DNA from: Pirellulales bacterium
Lineage (GTDB): Bacteria; Planctomycetota; Planctomycetia; Pirellulales; DATAWG01
NCBI GenBank assembly: GCA_036267355.1
Contig: DATAWG010000089.1
Location: forward strand, 1 to 32,175
Length of the DNA stretch: 32,175 nucleotides
Reading direction: 5' to 3'
Shown here: piece after piece, positions 24,356 to 32,175 of the stretch
How positions within the stretch are numbered: position 1 is the first letter of the stretch
How the letters are laid out: every line of letters starts with the position of its first letter
Made by a program: the position numbers and the translations under genes
Notes under the pieces: generated by a model
What the model was told of the DNA's origin: nothing
Database searches by the model: none
Seen by the model: the letters and a program-made list of their open reading frames with translations, nothing else

Positions 24356-26581
24356 TTATCGCGCCGCGGCGTGTGGTTCCGAACTGCCGGGCCCCGGCGG
24401 TGGACCGAGCGGTTGCGGCGGCGTGGGGGGCGGCGTGAGCGATTGCGGTGCGAGCGGCTTGGTGCCCGGCAGCTTTGCCTCCGGCGGAATTGGTTCGGCC
24501 GGCTCGCCGATCATGCGTTTGAACGTTTCGGCGTCCAAGGTTTCGCTTTTCAAGAGTTCTTGCGCGACCGACTCCAATTGGTCGCGGTGGGTGGTAAGAA
24601 TTTCTTTGGCGTCGGTGTAGCGCTCGTCCAGCATCCGCTTTACTTCGTCGTCGATCTTGCGAGCGGTGTCTTCACTGCAATCACGCTGCAACGAGCCATC
24701 TTGGCCCGGCAGAAACATCGGCCGATGCTCGGCGCAATGCACCAGCCCGACCGATTTCGACATGCCATACATGCAGACCATCTGCCGGGCCAAGGAGGTC
24801 GCCCGTTCCAAATCGTTTTCCGCTCCGGTGCTGACTTCGCCGAAGCAGATTTCCTCGGCAGCGCGGCCGCCGAGCATTCCCTTGATGCGATCCACGAGCG
24901 CGGTTTGCGTCATCAGAAAACGATCTTCGGTGGGTAGCTGCAACGTGTAGCCGAGCGCTGCCCGGCCGCGCGGCACGATGCTGATCTTGTGGACGGGGTC
25001 GGCATATTTGCTGTAGGCGCCGACCAGGGCGTGGCCCGTTTCGTGGTAGGCGACGCGGCGTTTTTCTTCGTCGTTGAGCCGGCGGCTTTTGCGCTCCGGG
25101 CCGGCCACGACTTTTTCGACTGCGTCGTCGAGATCTTTTTGCGTGATCTGCTTTTCCCGATTTCTTGCCGCCAGCAGCGCGGCTTCGTTGATCGCGTTGG
25201 CCAGATCGGCGCCGGAAAAGCCGGGGGTGCCTTGCGCGATCGTCCGCAGACTGACATGCTCCGCCAGCGGCAATCCGCGCGAGTGGACCTTCAAGATCGC
25301 CTCGCGGCCGTCGAGATCGGGCAGATCGACGATCACTTGCCGGTCGAACCGTCCGGGGCGCAACAGCGCATGATCGAGCACTTCCGGCCGGTTGGTTGCC
25401 GCCAGCAAGATCACGCCGACATTGGCCTCGAAGCCATCCATCTCGACGAGCAATTGATTGAGCGTCTGCTCGCGTTCGTCGTTCACCGCGCCGACGTGCA
25501 CGCTGCGCTCGCGGCCGATCGCATCAAGTTCGTCGATGAAGATGATGCAGGGCGCTTGCGCTTTGGCCTGCACGAACAGATCGCGGACTCGCGAAGCTCC
25601 GACGCCGACAAACATCTCGACGAAATCGCTGCCACTGATCGAGAAAAACGGCACGTGGGCTTCGCCCGCCACGGCCCGGGCGAGCAATGTCTTGCCGGTT
25701 CCGGGCGGGCCGACCAAGAGCACCCCCTTGGGGATTTTGGCCCCGAGTGCCGAGTATCGCGACGGATTTTTCAGAAAATCGACCACCTCTTCCAGTTCGA
25801 ATTTGGCTTCGTCGCAGCCGGCGACGTCGTTGAACGTCACGCCGGTGTCGGTGTCGGCGATCAGCCGGGCGTTGCTCTTGCCGATTCGCATGACGGCCTG
25901 TCCCGCGCCCGCCATCCGTCGCGACAAAAAGATCCAAAACAAGAACAAAAGGCCGATTGGCAGAATCCAGGAGACGAATAGCGTCGAAAGAAATCCGGGG
26001 CGAACGCCTTTGAATTTCACACCCTGGGCCTCGAGCTGATCGACCAATTGCGGATCTTCGACGCGGACGGTGCGAAAGTCGAACGGTTCGGTTTCAGTTT
26101 TTTCCTCGGCTTTGCTCGTTTCGGGCGTTTTGGCTTTCTCGTTGGGCGGGGAAGAACTCGCGGCGGGCGATGCCGGCGGGCTCTTGGCCGGGGCGTCCCG
26201 CGCCGCGCCGCCCGGGGTGCTGGCAGGTGCCTTTTCGGTGGGAACTTGTGGCTGCTGGTTCGCCCGCTTGGGGTCAATGCGGCCGTCGATTTCAGTTTCT
26301 TGAATACTGCATTGGGCGACTTCCCCGTTGGCGAGATACGATTTGAACGTGCTGTATTCGATCGTGCGAATCGTGGCTGCACTGTACATGTCTTGCCATA
26401 CCCAGAGCATCAGCAACGACACGACGATATAGCCCACCATCGGCCCCCATGCCGCCGGCGACCGCATGTCGGGCGGTTTTTTGGGGCCGGGCGACCTGGA
26501 GTTCGGCGGCCCGGAATTCGGCGCGTTCGGCGGACCCGAATTCGGCGGACTCGGCGGACCGGGGTTCGGCGCTTGCGGCAT
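24356..26581 (-). CDS. ftsH: ATP-dependent zinc metalloprotease FtsH
   Basis: This 741-residue membrane AAA+ protease degrades unassembled membrane proteins and selected cytosolic regulators. TM1 is about 46-62, the extracytoplasmic loop 63-196, and TM2 about 197-220. Walker A is GPPGTGKT (291-298), Walker [11 protein letters not shown] (346-355), and the second region of homology LLRPGRFDR (406-414). The zinc site is HETGH (513-517) with Asp590 in [10 protein letters not shown] as likely third ligand. Odd features are an N-terminal Pro-rich tail with three near-repeats of NSGPP, a Pro/Ala/Lys/Glu low-complexity insertion at about 110-165 in the loop, and a Pro-rich C-terminus after 695. GAGGAG five bases before the ATG fixes the start. 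speA lies upstream and clcA downstream. Confidence 0.98.
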   Translation of the reverse strand: MPQAPNPGPPSPPNSGPPNAPNSGPPNSRSPGPKKPPDMRSPAAWGPMVGYIVVSLLMLWVWQDMYSAATIRTIEYSTFKSYLANGEVAQCSIQETEIDGRIDPKRANQQPQVPTEKAPASTPGGAARDAPAKSPPASPAASSSPPNEKAKTPETSKAEEKTETEPFDFRTVRVEDPQLVDQLEAQGVKFKGVRPGFLSTLFVSWILPIGLLFLFWIFLSRRMAGAGQAVMRIGKSNARLIADTDTGVTFNDVAGCDEAKFELEEVVDFLKNPSRYSALGAKIPKGVLLVGPPGTGKTLLARAVAGEAHVPFFSISGSDFVEMFVGVGASRVRDLFVQAKAQAPCIIFIDELDAIGRERSVHVGAVNDEREQTLNQLLVEMDGFEANVGVILLAATNRPEVLDHALLRPGRFDRQVIVDLPDLDGREAILKVHSRGLPLAEHVSLRTIAQGTPGFSGADLANAINEAALLAARNREKQITQKDLDDAVEKVVAGPERKSRRLNDEEKRRVAYHETGHALVGAYSKYADPVHKISIVPRGRAALGYTLQLPTEDRFLMTQTALVDRIKGMLGGRAAEEICFGEVSTGAENDLERATSLARQMVCMYGMSKSVGLVHCAEHRPMFLPGQDGSLQRDCSEDTARKIDDEVKRMLDERYTDAKEILTTHRDQLESVAQELLKSETLDAETFKRMIGEPAEPIPPEAKLPGTKPLAPQSLTPPPTPPQPLGPPPGPGSSEPHAAAR

Positions 26582-26700
26582 AATGGCTCCTCAAGCTATG
26601 GGGAAAACGAAGCGACAATCGCTCCACGGAAAACGCGCAATCCGTCCGATGGAGCAAATCCGATGCCGGCAATTCTAAGCGACCGCGGCCCGAAAAACAT

Positions 26701-26759
26701 CGAGCCCGCAGCGCGAGCAAGGAAAGCGTCGTTTCTTTCTTGCTTGCGCTGCGGGCTCG
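26701..26759. repeat. Strong inverted repeat between speA and ftsH (GAGCCCGCAGCGC family)
   Basis: The arms from 26701 (CGAGCCCGCAGCGCGAGCAA) and 26735-26759 (TTGCTTGCGCTGCGGGCTCG) pair over about 25 bases with one mismatch and one bulge. The motif is shared with the outer arms at 11469-11489 and 11648-11668. It lies 55 bases past the speA stop on the minus strand and could stop read-through, but there is no T-tract. The rest of 26582-26814 holds no gene. Confidence 0.75.
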
Positions 26760-26814
26760 GGCGGCCGGTTTCAGGACGCAAACTGCAATTGCATACCGCT
26801 TCGATCCGGCCGCG

Positions 26815-28734
26815 TCACTTTTCGTCCGGCTCTTCCAGATACGTGTATCCGCCCAGCCCTTCTTCATAGAACTTCAGAAAGCGGCCCGCTTGCTCATAGC
26901 CGATCCGACCATCGCGGACTGCCATTTCCACCGCGTCGCGCAATTTGCGCACCAACACGTTTGGATCGAATTCCACGTAATCGAGCACCTCGCGCACGGT
27001 GTCGCCCTTGATCACCGCTTCGAGCACCACCTGGCCATTCTCATCCTGGCTGATGTGCACCGCATTGGTGTCGCCGTAGAGATTATGAAGATCGCCGAGG
27101 ATTTCTTGATACGCCCCGATCAGAAAGGCGCCGAGATAATACGGCTTGCCTTCATAGGGATGCAGCGGAAGCGTGCGCTTCACGTCGCGGCGATCGATGA
27201 ATTGATCGATCTTGCCGTCGGAATCGCACGTGATGTCGCCCAACACCGCGTTGCGCGTCGGCCGCTGCTTGAGCCGATGGATCGGCAACACGGGGAACAA
27301 CTGCTTGATCGCCCAACTGTCGGGAATCGATTGGAACAGCGAAAAATTGCAGAAATACGTGTCGGAAAGAAACGAATCCAAGCCCTCCAATTCCTCGGGC
27401 ATGAACTCCAGATGCTTTGCCAGCCGGCGAATCTTGTGGCAGATCGCGAAGTACAAATTTTCGACGCTGCTCCGCTGATCGAGCGGCAAATAGCCGTTGG
27501 TGAACAGGCTCATCGCCGAGTCGAGCGCTTGCTGAGCGTCGTGGTAGCTCTCCAGTAGATTGCGGACCGTGAGGTTTTGATACGTCTCGAGCATATCCGC
27601 TAGCGGTTGCTCGACATCCTCGGCCAGCGCCGGCGGCACGCCGTTTTCCCCTTGCTCTGAAACGCCGAGCACCCCGAACACCAACACACTGTGATACGCC
27701 ACCACCGCCCGACCGCTTTCGGAGATGATCGTCGGATGCTTTACTCCGGCGTCTTCGCAGGCGCGGTGCACGTGATACACCACGTCGTTGGCGTATTCCT
27801 GCAGCGTGTAGTTGACGCTCGATTCGAAATTGGTTTGTGAGCCGTCGTAGTCGACGCCCAAGCCGCCGCCGACATCGAGATATTCTAGCCCCGCGCCGCG
27901 GCGGGCCAGTTCGGTGTAGATCCGCCCCGCCTCGCTGAGCGCCGCCTTGATCTGGCGAATATTGATAATTTGGCTGCCTTGATGGTAGTGCAACAGCTTG
28001 AAACAGTCGGCCATGCCGCGGCGCTTGAGTTCTTCCAGCCCACGAAGAATCTCCGTGACCGTCAGACCGAATTTCGAGCGAAACCCGGCCGACGATTGCC
28101 AGCGCCCCGAACCACGGGCCGCGAGCTTGACGCGCATGCCGATGGTCGGCCGCACGCCGATCTTCTCCGCATAATCGAGAATCAGACCCAATTCGGTATA
28201 TTTTTCGACGACGGGAATGATATTCCGCCCGATCTTCTGGGCGAGCATTGCCGTCTCGATGAATTCGGCGTCTTTGAAGCCGTTGCAGATGATGGGCGTC
28301 TCGTTGGAAGCCATCGCCACAACGGCCAGTAGCTCCGGTTTGCTGCCGGCTTCGAGGCCGAACTTGAATGGCCGACCGAATTCGACCACCTCTTCGACCA
28401 CCTGCCGCTGCTGGTTGACCTTGATCGGATAGACGCAGCAATAGTTGCCCTGATATTTGTGCTCGGCGATGGCGTTTTGAAATGCGCTGTGAATTTCGCG
28501 CAGCCGATGCTGCAGGATGCCGGCGAAGCGAATTAAGATCGGCAGATCGATGCCGCGAAGCTGGAGCCGATCGACGAGCTGCTTCAAGTCGATCGGCTTC
28601 GTGGCATCCTTATTCGGCAGAACGCAGACATGGCCGGCCTCGTTGATATTGAAGTACCCATTGCCCCAGCGGGCGACTTCGTACAACTCGGCTGCATCGT
28701 CGACCGTCCATGGTTCCACCTCGAGTTCGATCAT
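26815..28734 (-). CDS. speA: Biosynthetic arginine decarboxylase (SpeA)
   Basis: This 639-residue PLP enzyme of the alanine-racemase fold converts arginine to agmatine, the entry to putrescine/spermidine synthesis. The Schiff-base lysine is Lys105 in YPIKVNQ. Other family marks are FGLEAGSKPELL (125-136), HYHQGSQI (249-256), the phosphate-binding DVGGGLGVDYDG (287-298), ISESGRAVVAYHSV, and the C-terminal CDSDGKID (503-510) with the active-site Cys. The length matches E. coli SpeA (about 658). The ATG at 28734 starts a typical N-terminus (VEPWTVDDAAELYEVARWGN). No agmatinase or agmatine deiminase gene is adjacent. It is transcribed toward ftsH across a 233-bp gap containing a strong hairpin, so probably a separate unit. 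Confidence 0.98.
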   Translation of the reverse strand: MIELEVEPWTVDDAAELYEVARWGNGYFNINEAGHVCVLPNKDATKPIDLKQLVDRLQLRGIDLPILIRFAGILQHRLREIHSAFQNAIAEHKYQGNYCCVYPIKVNQQRQVVEEVVEFGRPFKFGLEAGSKPELLAVVAMASNETPIICNGFKDAEFIETAMLAQKIGRNIIPVVEKYTELGLILDYAEKIGVRPTIGMRVKLAARGSGRWQSSAGFRSKFGLTVTEILRGLEELKRRGMADCFKLLHYHQGSQIINIRQIKAALSEAGRIYTELARRGAGLEYLDVGGGLGVDYDGSQTNFESSVNYTLQEYANDVVYHVHRACEDAGVKHPTIISESGRAVVAYHSVLVFGVLGVSEQGENGVPPALAEDVEQPLADMLETYQNLTVRNLLESYHDAQQALDSAMSLFTNGYLPLDQRSSVENLYFAICHKIRRLAKHLEFMPEELEGLDSFLSDTYFCNFSLFQSIPDSWAIKQLFPVLPIHRLKQRPTRNAVLGDITCDSDGKIDQFIDRRDVKRTLPLHPYEGKPYYLGAFLIGAYQEILGDLHNLYGDTNAVHISQDENGQVVLEAVIKGDTVREVLDYVEFDPNVLVRKLRDAVEMAVRDGRIGYEQAGRFLKFYEEGLGGYTYLEEPDEK

Positions 28735-29370
28735 CTATCCGGTTCTCCGAACTTAAACCACGAATCGTCGAAACTACTCCGCGCGGGCCTACGCCGCGGC
28801 AAGCAAGCGCCCGGGCAATCGCCGATCACCGCTGGCGCGGCAAAACATAATGCATTCTAGCCGCTGCTGCGAACGATGGTATCCCGAAGTGAGCCGAGAC
28901 CGAGCGATTTTTTCGCTGCCAGGGTGGCAGCGATACCCAGCGGAAGAAACGCTATGACGAAAGACGGGCGTGCATCCGGATGCCTTGGCTGCCGCCCCGA
29001 TCACCTTGGCTGAATCGCTTCCCAATCGACATGGCCCGTGCAAGATTGGAGTTCGCGCTCCGAGGTCGAGCGAAACAGGAACAAATTCGGAGTTAGCCTG
29101 CGGTTCCGAAGATAACGGAGCTTTTGGGGCACTCCAAAACGCGGGCCGTTGGCGGTATCATGGTTCCTGGGCTCGTCCGCTGGCTTTCGAACCATTTCGG
29201 GCCTTAGGCTCGGCCGAAAAGGAACTTCTCCACCGACCCCTCTCCCCTTACGGGAGCGGGCAGAGTGAAGGGTTCGAAAAGCGGAAGCTGTTTTTCGGCC
29301 GAGCCTTAATTGGCCAAAGAAGGCGCTGCGGCAGTCGATCGCGCCCGCTTTCACCTCTCGGACAGCAAGC
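28735..29370. other. Gene-free region upstream of speA with hairpins
   Basis: No credible gene was seen. A perfect hairpin CGCTGCC-AGGGT-GGCAGCG lies at 28914-28932, and the repeat at 29204-29309 occupies the right part. The speA promoter should lie at the left edge, but no clear -10/-35 was recognised. The open frames here run through the repeats and look spurious. Confidence 0.6.
29204..29309. repeat. Inverted repeat, CCTCTCCCCTT family, copy 2
   Basis: The left arm 29204-29228 (TTAGGCTCGGCCGAAAAGGA...) and right arm 29284-29309 (...TTTTTCGGCCGAGCCTTAA) pair with few mismatches. Between them lies CCTCTCCCCTTACGGGAG. The interior and right arm align with the block at 15448-15532. It is a compound intergenic repeat of about 106 bases. 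Confidence 0.75.
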
Positions 29371-29556
29371 ATGATGAAGGGCATCAACCGCGTCAGCATT
29401 GTCGGCTGGAGCCTGTTGCTCGTGGGAATATTGCTGCTCGCTTGGCAAACGGCCAGCGGCGGCCGGCCCGATTGGCTATTTAGCGTCGCTATCACATTCC
29501 TGATCGCCGGATCGGTGCTGCGGGTTTACGGCAAGTACGGGCCGAGCCGAAGATAG
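29371..29556 (+). CDS. Small two-helix membrane protein, unknown function
   Basis: The predicted protein has 61 residues with two hydrophobic segments, about 8-25 (SIVGWSLLLVGILLLAW) and 36-52 (LFSVAITFLIAGSVLRVYG), a short GGRPD turn and a basic tail. That layout is typical of small inner-membrane proteins. The start is at tandem ATGs (29371/29374), with no strong ribosome-binding site. The next gene starts 49 bp downstream on the same strand. No family is recognised. The coherent hydrophobic pattern and lack of overlap with another gene support it, but it could still be a chance frame. Confidence 0.55.
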   Translation: MMKGINRVSIVGWSLLLVGILLLAWQTASGGRPDWLFSVAITFLIAGSVLRVYGKYGPSRR

Positions 29557-29605
29557 CGGCATCGTGTGCCCGTGGATCGTGTGTCAGGGTGCAAGGAAAT
29601 CGCGC

Positions 29606-30031
29606 ATGTCGAAAGGCCACATTCACTCGGACCTGCCGCCCCCTTATCCGCTAGCGATGGTCATTTGCGACGCGATTTGGCGCGATCCGGCGACAGGAAA
29701 GCGATTCTTGCTCGGTAGTTTCTCGGTCCTGCACGCGACGCAATTTCCGATTTTGCACGCTTCGATGGCCGTACACGTGGCATTAACCAACGGCCATGGC
29801 CGGATGCCGATTCAGATTCGGCTGGTGGACGATGAGGAATCGCGTGATGCGCTCTGGCTTGCGGAGGGTGAGGTGGATTTTCCAGATCCTCGCGGGACGG
29901 TGGAAATCGACTTCATGCTGCCCCCTGTCGGATTTCCCGTGGCTGGTGTCTACCGCTTTCAATTCTTCGCCGGCGGCCAATTCTTGATGGAGCGGCGAAT
30001 CTTCGTGGAACAGGTGGCGTCGGTCAGGTGA
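29606..30031 (+). CDS. DUF6941-like small cytoplasmic protein
   Basis: The protein has 141 residues without signal peptide or membrane segment. PLAMVICDAIWRDPATGKRF (15-33) followed by LLGSFSVLHATQFP, then IQIRLVDDEE and a C-terminal PVAGVYRFQFFAGGQFLMERR, fits the pattern of small beta-sandwich proteins classed as DUF6941, in which a 'CD..R...TGK..LLG.F' opening is typical. The assignment is from memory of the family and is moderate. AGGA eight bases before the ATG at 29606 supports this start; a frame opening at 29564 lacks support. It lies just after the small membrane protein gene. Function unknown; family members often occur as stand-alone genes. Confidence 0.78.
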   Translation: MSKGHIHSDLPPPYPLAMVICDAIWRDPATGKRFLLGSFSVLHATQFPILHASMAVHVALTNGHGRMPIQIRLVDDEESRDALWLAEGEVDFPDPRGTVEIDFMLPPVGFPVAGVYRFQFFAGGQFLMERRIFVEQVASVR

Positions 30032-30161
30032 GACCGAGTGCTTCTCGTTTAGCGGCAATCGGGCCGAAGTGCGATCCGACGGTAGTGTTGTGTCTCCTAT
30101 GGAGGTGGTGCAGTTGAGCAGTTCCCCGCAATTTTGCAGGCTGGCTCGCGAACGGAAAACC

Positions 30162-30281
30162 ACAGAGCGACCATGCGGCGTCGCCGCGACCAAAGTAGCA
30201 GGCAGACTCCGTGTGCCGTCTGCGCTGCTCCGTGCGCAATGCGCCGCGGTGCGCCGACGGCACACGGAGTGTGCCTACTAC
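30162..30281. repeat. REPIN-like inverted repeat, copy C, with shared left flank
   Basis: The arms 30195-30220 and 30256-30281 are complementary at 24 of 26 bases (GTAGCAGGCAGACTCC... and ...GTGTGCCTACTAC). The left flank 30162-30194 and the loop are nearly identical to copy B. It sits in the 491-base gap between the DUF6941-like and LarA-like genes. Nothing else recognisable lies in 30032-30161 or 30332-30522. Confidence 0.85.
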
Positions 30282-30331
30282 GATAGAAACACTTTCGTCG
30301 ATCCTTACAAAGAATTCATGTGTTCGTGGCA
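30281..30331. repeat. 51-bp companion sequence of the REPIN, right of copy C
   Basis: CGATAGAAACACTTTCGTCG through to TGTTCGTGGCA matches 20301-20351 at 46 of 51 bases. It directly abuts the right arm of copy C, while its counterpart precedes copy B. Confidence 0.85.
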
Positions 30332-30522
30332 TGGAGAACACCGAAAACAGCAGAAAGCATCCGAATGGGTGAGCAAAACCCATGACGGCGGCGGTAAAAA
30401 ACATCGACATTTAACCCGGTTTTGTCGTCTCGGCGTTCTCGGCGACTCGGTGGTGAGAGAGACGCCGGCGAGGCGTGTTTGATATACCAGCGGGTTCGCA
30501 GATACTGCAGTGGACATCGATT

Positions 30523-31806
30523 ATGACTGAACTTCCGCAAATGTTTCGCCTGCGACAGATGTGGCAGCGGCCGCGAGTCGACGACGTCGCCGCCGGCGCC
30601 AGAGAGCAATTGCAGCGTCTGGAGCTCGGGGCGAAAATTCGACCAGGACAAACCGTTGCCATCACGGCCGGCAGCCGCGGCATCGCTCAGATCGCGGTGA
30701 TTCTGCGCAGCGTCGTCGAGCATTTGCGTAGCCTGGGGGCCGAACCGTTTCTCGTTCCCTCAATGGGGAGCCACGGAGGGGGCACCGCGGCCGGGCAACG
30801 ACGCGTCATCGAATCGTACGGAATCACGGAAGCGTTTTGCCGCTGCCCGATCCGCGCCGATATGGAAACCGTGGTCGTCGGACAAGCGGAGCAAGGTTTT
30901 CCGATCCATTTCGATCGCATCGCTCGCCAAGCCGATCACGTTTTTCTCTGCGGCCGCGTCAAACCGCACACGATGCTCGCCGGCCGTTATCAAAGCGGGT
31001 TGGTGAAAATGCTCTTGATCGGCTTGGGCAAACAGAATGGCGCGCAAGTCTACCATCGAGCAATGCTCGATTTTGGCTTCGATGCTTTCGCGCCGGCCGT
31101 GGCGCGGCGATTGATGCGCGAGTGCCGGATCGTCGCGGGCCTCGCCGTGCTCGAAAATGCGTACGACGAAGTGGCTCAGCTCGTTGCCCTGCGGCCTGAA
31201 GAGATCGAAGCCCGCGAGCCGGAACTACTTCGGCAAGCGATCGCCTGGATGCCGCGGTTGCCGTTCAACGCCGCCGATGTGCTCGTGATCGACGAGATCG
31301 GGAAAAATATCAGCGGATCGGGGTTGGATACGAACGTGGTCGGACGAAAATTCAACGACCATGCCGCCGCAGCCGACGAATTGCCCAAGGTTCGGCGGAT
31401 CATTGTCCGCGGGCTAACGGCCGCGACGCAGGGTAACGCCGTCGGACTAGGCATCGCCGAGTTTTGCAAAACCCGCATCATCGAGCAAATGGACCGGCAG
31501 GCCACTTGGCTCAATGCTCTTGTGGCCGGACACGTTTCCGCGGCCATGCAACCCTTGCATTATGCCACCGATCGCGAGCTGCTGGCCACGGCACTTTCGA
31601 CGCTTGGCTTGGTCGCACCGCGCGAAGCCCGAGTGATGTGGATCAAGAACACGCTCGATCTATCCGAGTTGGCCTGTTCGGCGGCGTATTTTGAAGAGGC
31701 GTCGAGCCGGGGCGATTTGCAGATTCTGGGCGCTGCGGGCGAAATGCCCTTCGACGCCGTCGGAGATCTTCCGGCCGCCGGCGTGCAGGGGTCGTTCTCG
31801 GAGTAG
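30523..31806 (+). CDS. LarA-like (DUF2088) protein, putative nickel-pincer enzyme family
   Basis: The protein has 427 residues. The N-terminal half GQTVAITAGSRGIAQIAVIL (42-61) and FLVPSMGSHGGGTAAGQ (76-92) match the lactate-racemase N-terminal domain (LarA/DUF2088). His149 in VKPHT, Lys162 in GLVKM and His178 in QVYH follow the order of the LarA residues His174, Lys184 and His200; the Lys-to-second-His spacing of 16 is identical. In LarA this lysine tethers the nickel-pincer nucleotide. The C-terminal half (VLVIDEIGKNISGSGLDTNVVGR) is conserved in the longer LarA-like subgroup. The substrate is unknown; 2-hydroxyacid racemisation is only one option. The ATG at 30523 is preferred over 30475, though no clear ribosome-binding site is seen. 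No larB, larC or larE genes are nearby. Confidence 0.88.
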   Translation: MTELPQMFRLRQMWQRPRVDDVAAGAREQLQRLELGAKIRPGQTVAITAGSRGIAQIAVILRSVVEHLRSLGAEPFLVPSMGSHGGGTAAGQRRVIESYGITEAFCRCPIRADMETVVVGQAEQGFPIHFDRIARQADHVFLCGRVKPHTMLAGRYQSGLVKMLLIGLGKQNGAQVYHRAMLDFGFDAFAPAVARRLMRECRIVAGLAVLENAYDEVAQLVALRPEEIEAREPELLRQAIAWMPRLPFNAADVLVIDEIGKNISGSGLDTNVVGRKFNDHAAAADELPKVRRIIVRGLTAATQGNAVGLGIAEFCKTRIIEQMDRQATWLNALVAGHVSAAMQPLHYATDRELLATALSTLGLVAPREARVMWIKNTLDLSELACSAAYFEEASSRGDLQILGAAGEMPFDAVGDLPAAGVQGSFSE

Positions 31807-31865
31807 GAACGCGATCATCTATCAGACGAGTCGCCATGGCAGGGGTGGCGACGCGTGGCACCGGG

Positions 31866-32015
31866 GCTCCCTCGCTTACGCCTCGCGCCTAGTGTTGCGT
31901 CAGCGCTGTAGTTTGGGATGGTCAAAGCGATTCGCCCAACGATTTGCCGCCTCACTACCGACCCACGATCCCAAATCTTTGGCGCAACACTAACCCGAAG
32001 CGTTAGCGAGGGAGC
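31866..32015. repeat. Large imperfect inverted repeat (LTRSVSEG type)
   Basis: The left arm 31866-31919 (GCTCCCTCGCTTACGC ... TTTGGGAT) and right arm 31968-32015 (ATCCCAAATCTTTGGCGCAA ... GCGAGGGAGC) pair with a few mismatches and a 6-base indel. The right arm (ACTAACCCGAAGCGTTAGCG) reads LTRSVSEG in one frame and shares its core with the inner arms at 11567-11625. It lies 59 bases downstream of the LarA-like gene. No gene is seen in 31807-32175. Confidence 0.75.
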
Positions 32016-32106
32016 GCCGCAACGGCGGCATCGTCTCGCTGCAGGCGGCACAGCCGGATGCACATTGGATCAATGCGTTCGTGATGGCGACCCCGCAACG
32101 GAGCAC

Positions 32107-32175
32107 ATCCTCGCTTACGCTTCGGGCTAGTTTTGCGTCAACGCCGGAATTTGGGATGGTCAAAGCGATTCGCGC
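32107..32175. repeat. Direct second copy of the repeat arm, cut by the window end
   Basis: CCTCGCTTACGCTTCGGGCTAG followed by TTTTGCGTCAACGCCG and ATTTGGGATGGTCAAAGCGA repeats 31869-31937 in the same orientation, 238 bases further on. The element continues beyond the window. Confidence 0.75.

Noticed and set aside
29001-29495. 164-residue minus-strand frame over the repeat at 29204-29309
   Set aside because: It crosses an inverted repeat and overlaps the more coherent two-helix membrane protein frame on the plus strand.
118-30331. CRISPR array or phage attachment sites as an explanation for the shared palindromes
   Set aside because: The copies are 10-20 kb apart, are internally palindromic over the whole unit, and have no regular spacers, cas genes or integrase nearby.
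30024-30410. 128-residue minus-strand frame over REPIN copy C
   Set aside because: Its sequence is a translation of the palindrome and companion repeat; similar frames appear over copy B. It is best seen as repeat-derived, not a gene.
31918-32130. 70-residue frame containing LTRSVSEG
   Set aside because: It is a translation of the inverted repeat at 31866-32015, not a protein with independent support.

Overview
The window looks like a chromosomal segment of a high-GC planctomycete (Planctomycetota, probably Pirellulales-like). The evidence is two DUF1559 pseudopilin-like proteins with the FTLVELLVVI N-terminus, a giant PEP-CTERM protein made of autotransporter-type beta-strand repeats, a Tat-exported Gfo/Idh/MocA oxidoreductase, and many intergenic palindromic repeats. 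One of these repeats translates to the LTRSVSEG string that I recall from many planctomycete ORFs. No tRNA, rRNA, CRISPR array, IS transposase, riboswitch or phage gene was recognised.

Layout. Positions 1-11035 are minus strand. A 9.7-kb gene (1307-11035) encodes a secreted repeat protein of about 3242 residues with a C-terminal PEP-CTERM anchor. A DUF1559 gene (250-1251) follows 55 bp downstream. Positions 11042-11760 hold no gene but a dense set of hairpins, including a three-level nested inverted repeat. Then come ureG (11761-12624, with a very His-rich N-terminus) and ureF (12662-13330) on the minus strand, without urease structural genes. From 13513 to 22670 all genes are on the plus strand: a membrane protein, a DUF309 protein, a stand-alone LON-domain protein, folE, a GlmU-like nucleotidyltransferase/acyltransferase, a Tat oxidoreductase, a second DUF1559 protein, and a secreted propeller/Ig-like protein. 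From 22731 to 28734 the genes are on the minus strand, in the transcription order speA, ftsH, clcA. The right end (29371-31806) carries a small membrane protein, a DUF6941-like protein and a LarA-like protein on the plus strand, followed by another repeat block that runs off the window.

Functional reading. Most named genes are housekeeping or metabolic: polyamine synthesis, folate/pterin synthesis, amino-sugar nucleotide synthesis, membrane proteolysis, chloride/proton exchange and nickel insertion into urease. The lineage-specific layer is the extracellular one: the giant repeat protein with its adjacent pseudopilin, the second pseudopilin, and the propeller/Ig protein.

The most unusual signal is in the non-coding DNA. 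Three copies (118-225, 20383-20471, 30195-30281) of one GTAG-headed palindrome occur as inverted pairs, the architecture of REPINs mobilised by RAYT transposases. Two copies carry the same companion sequence in circularly permuted order. At least four other inverted-repeat families are scattered between genes.
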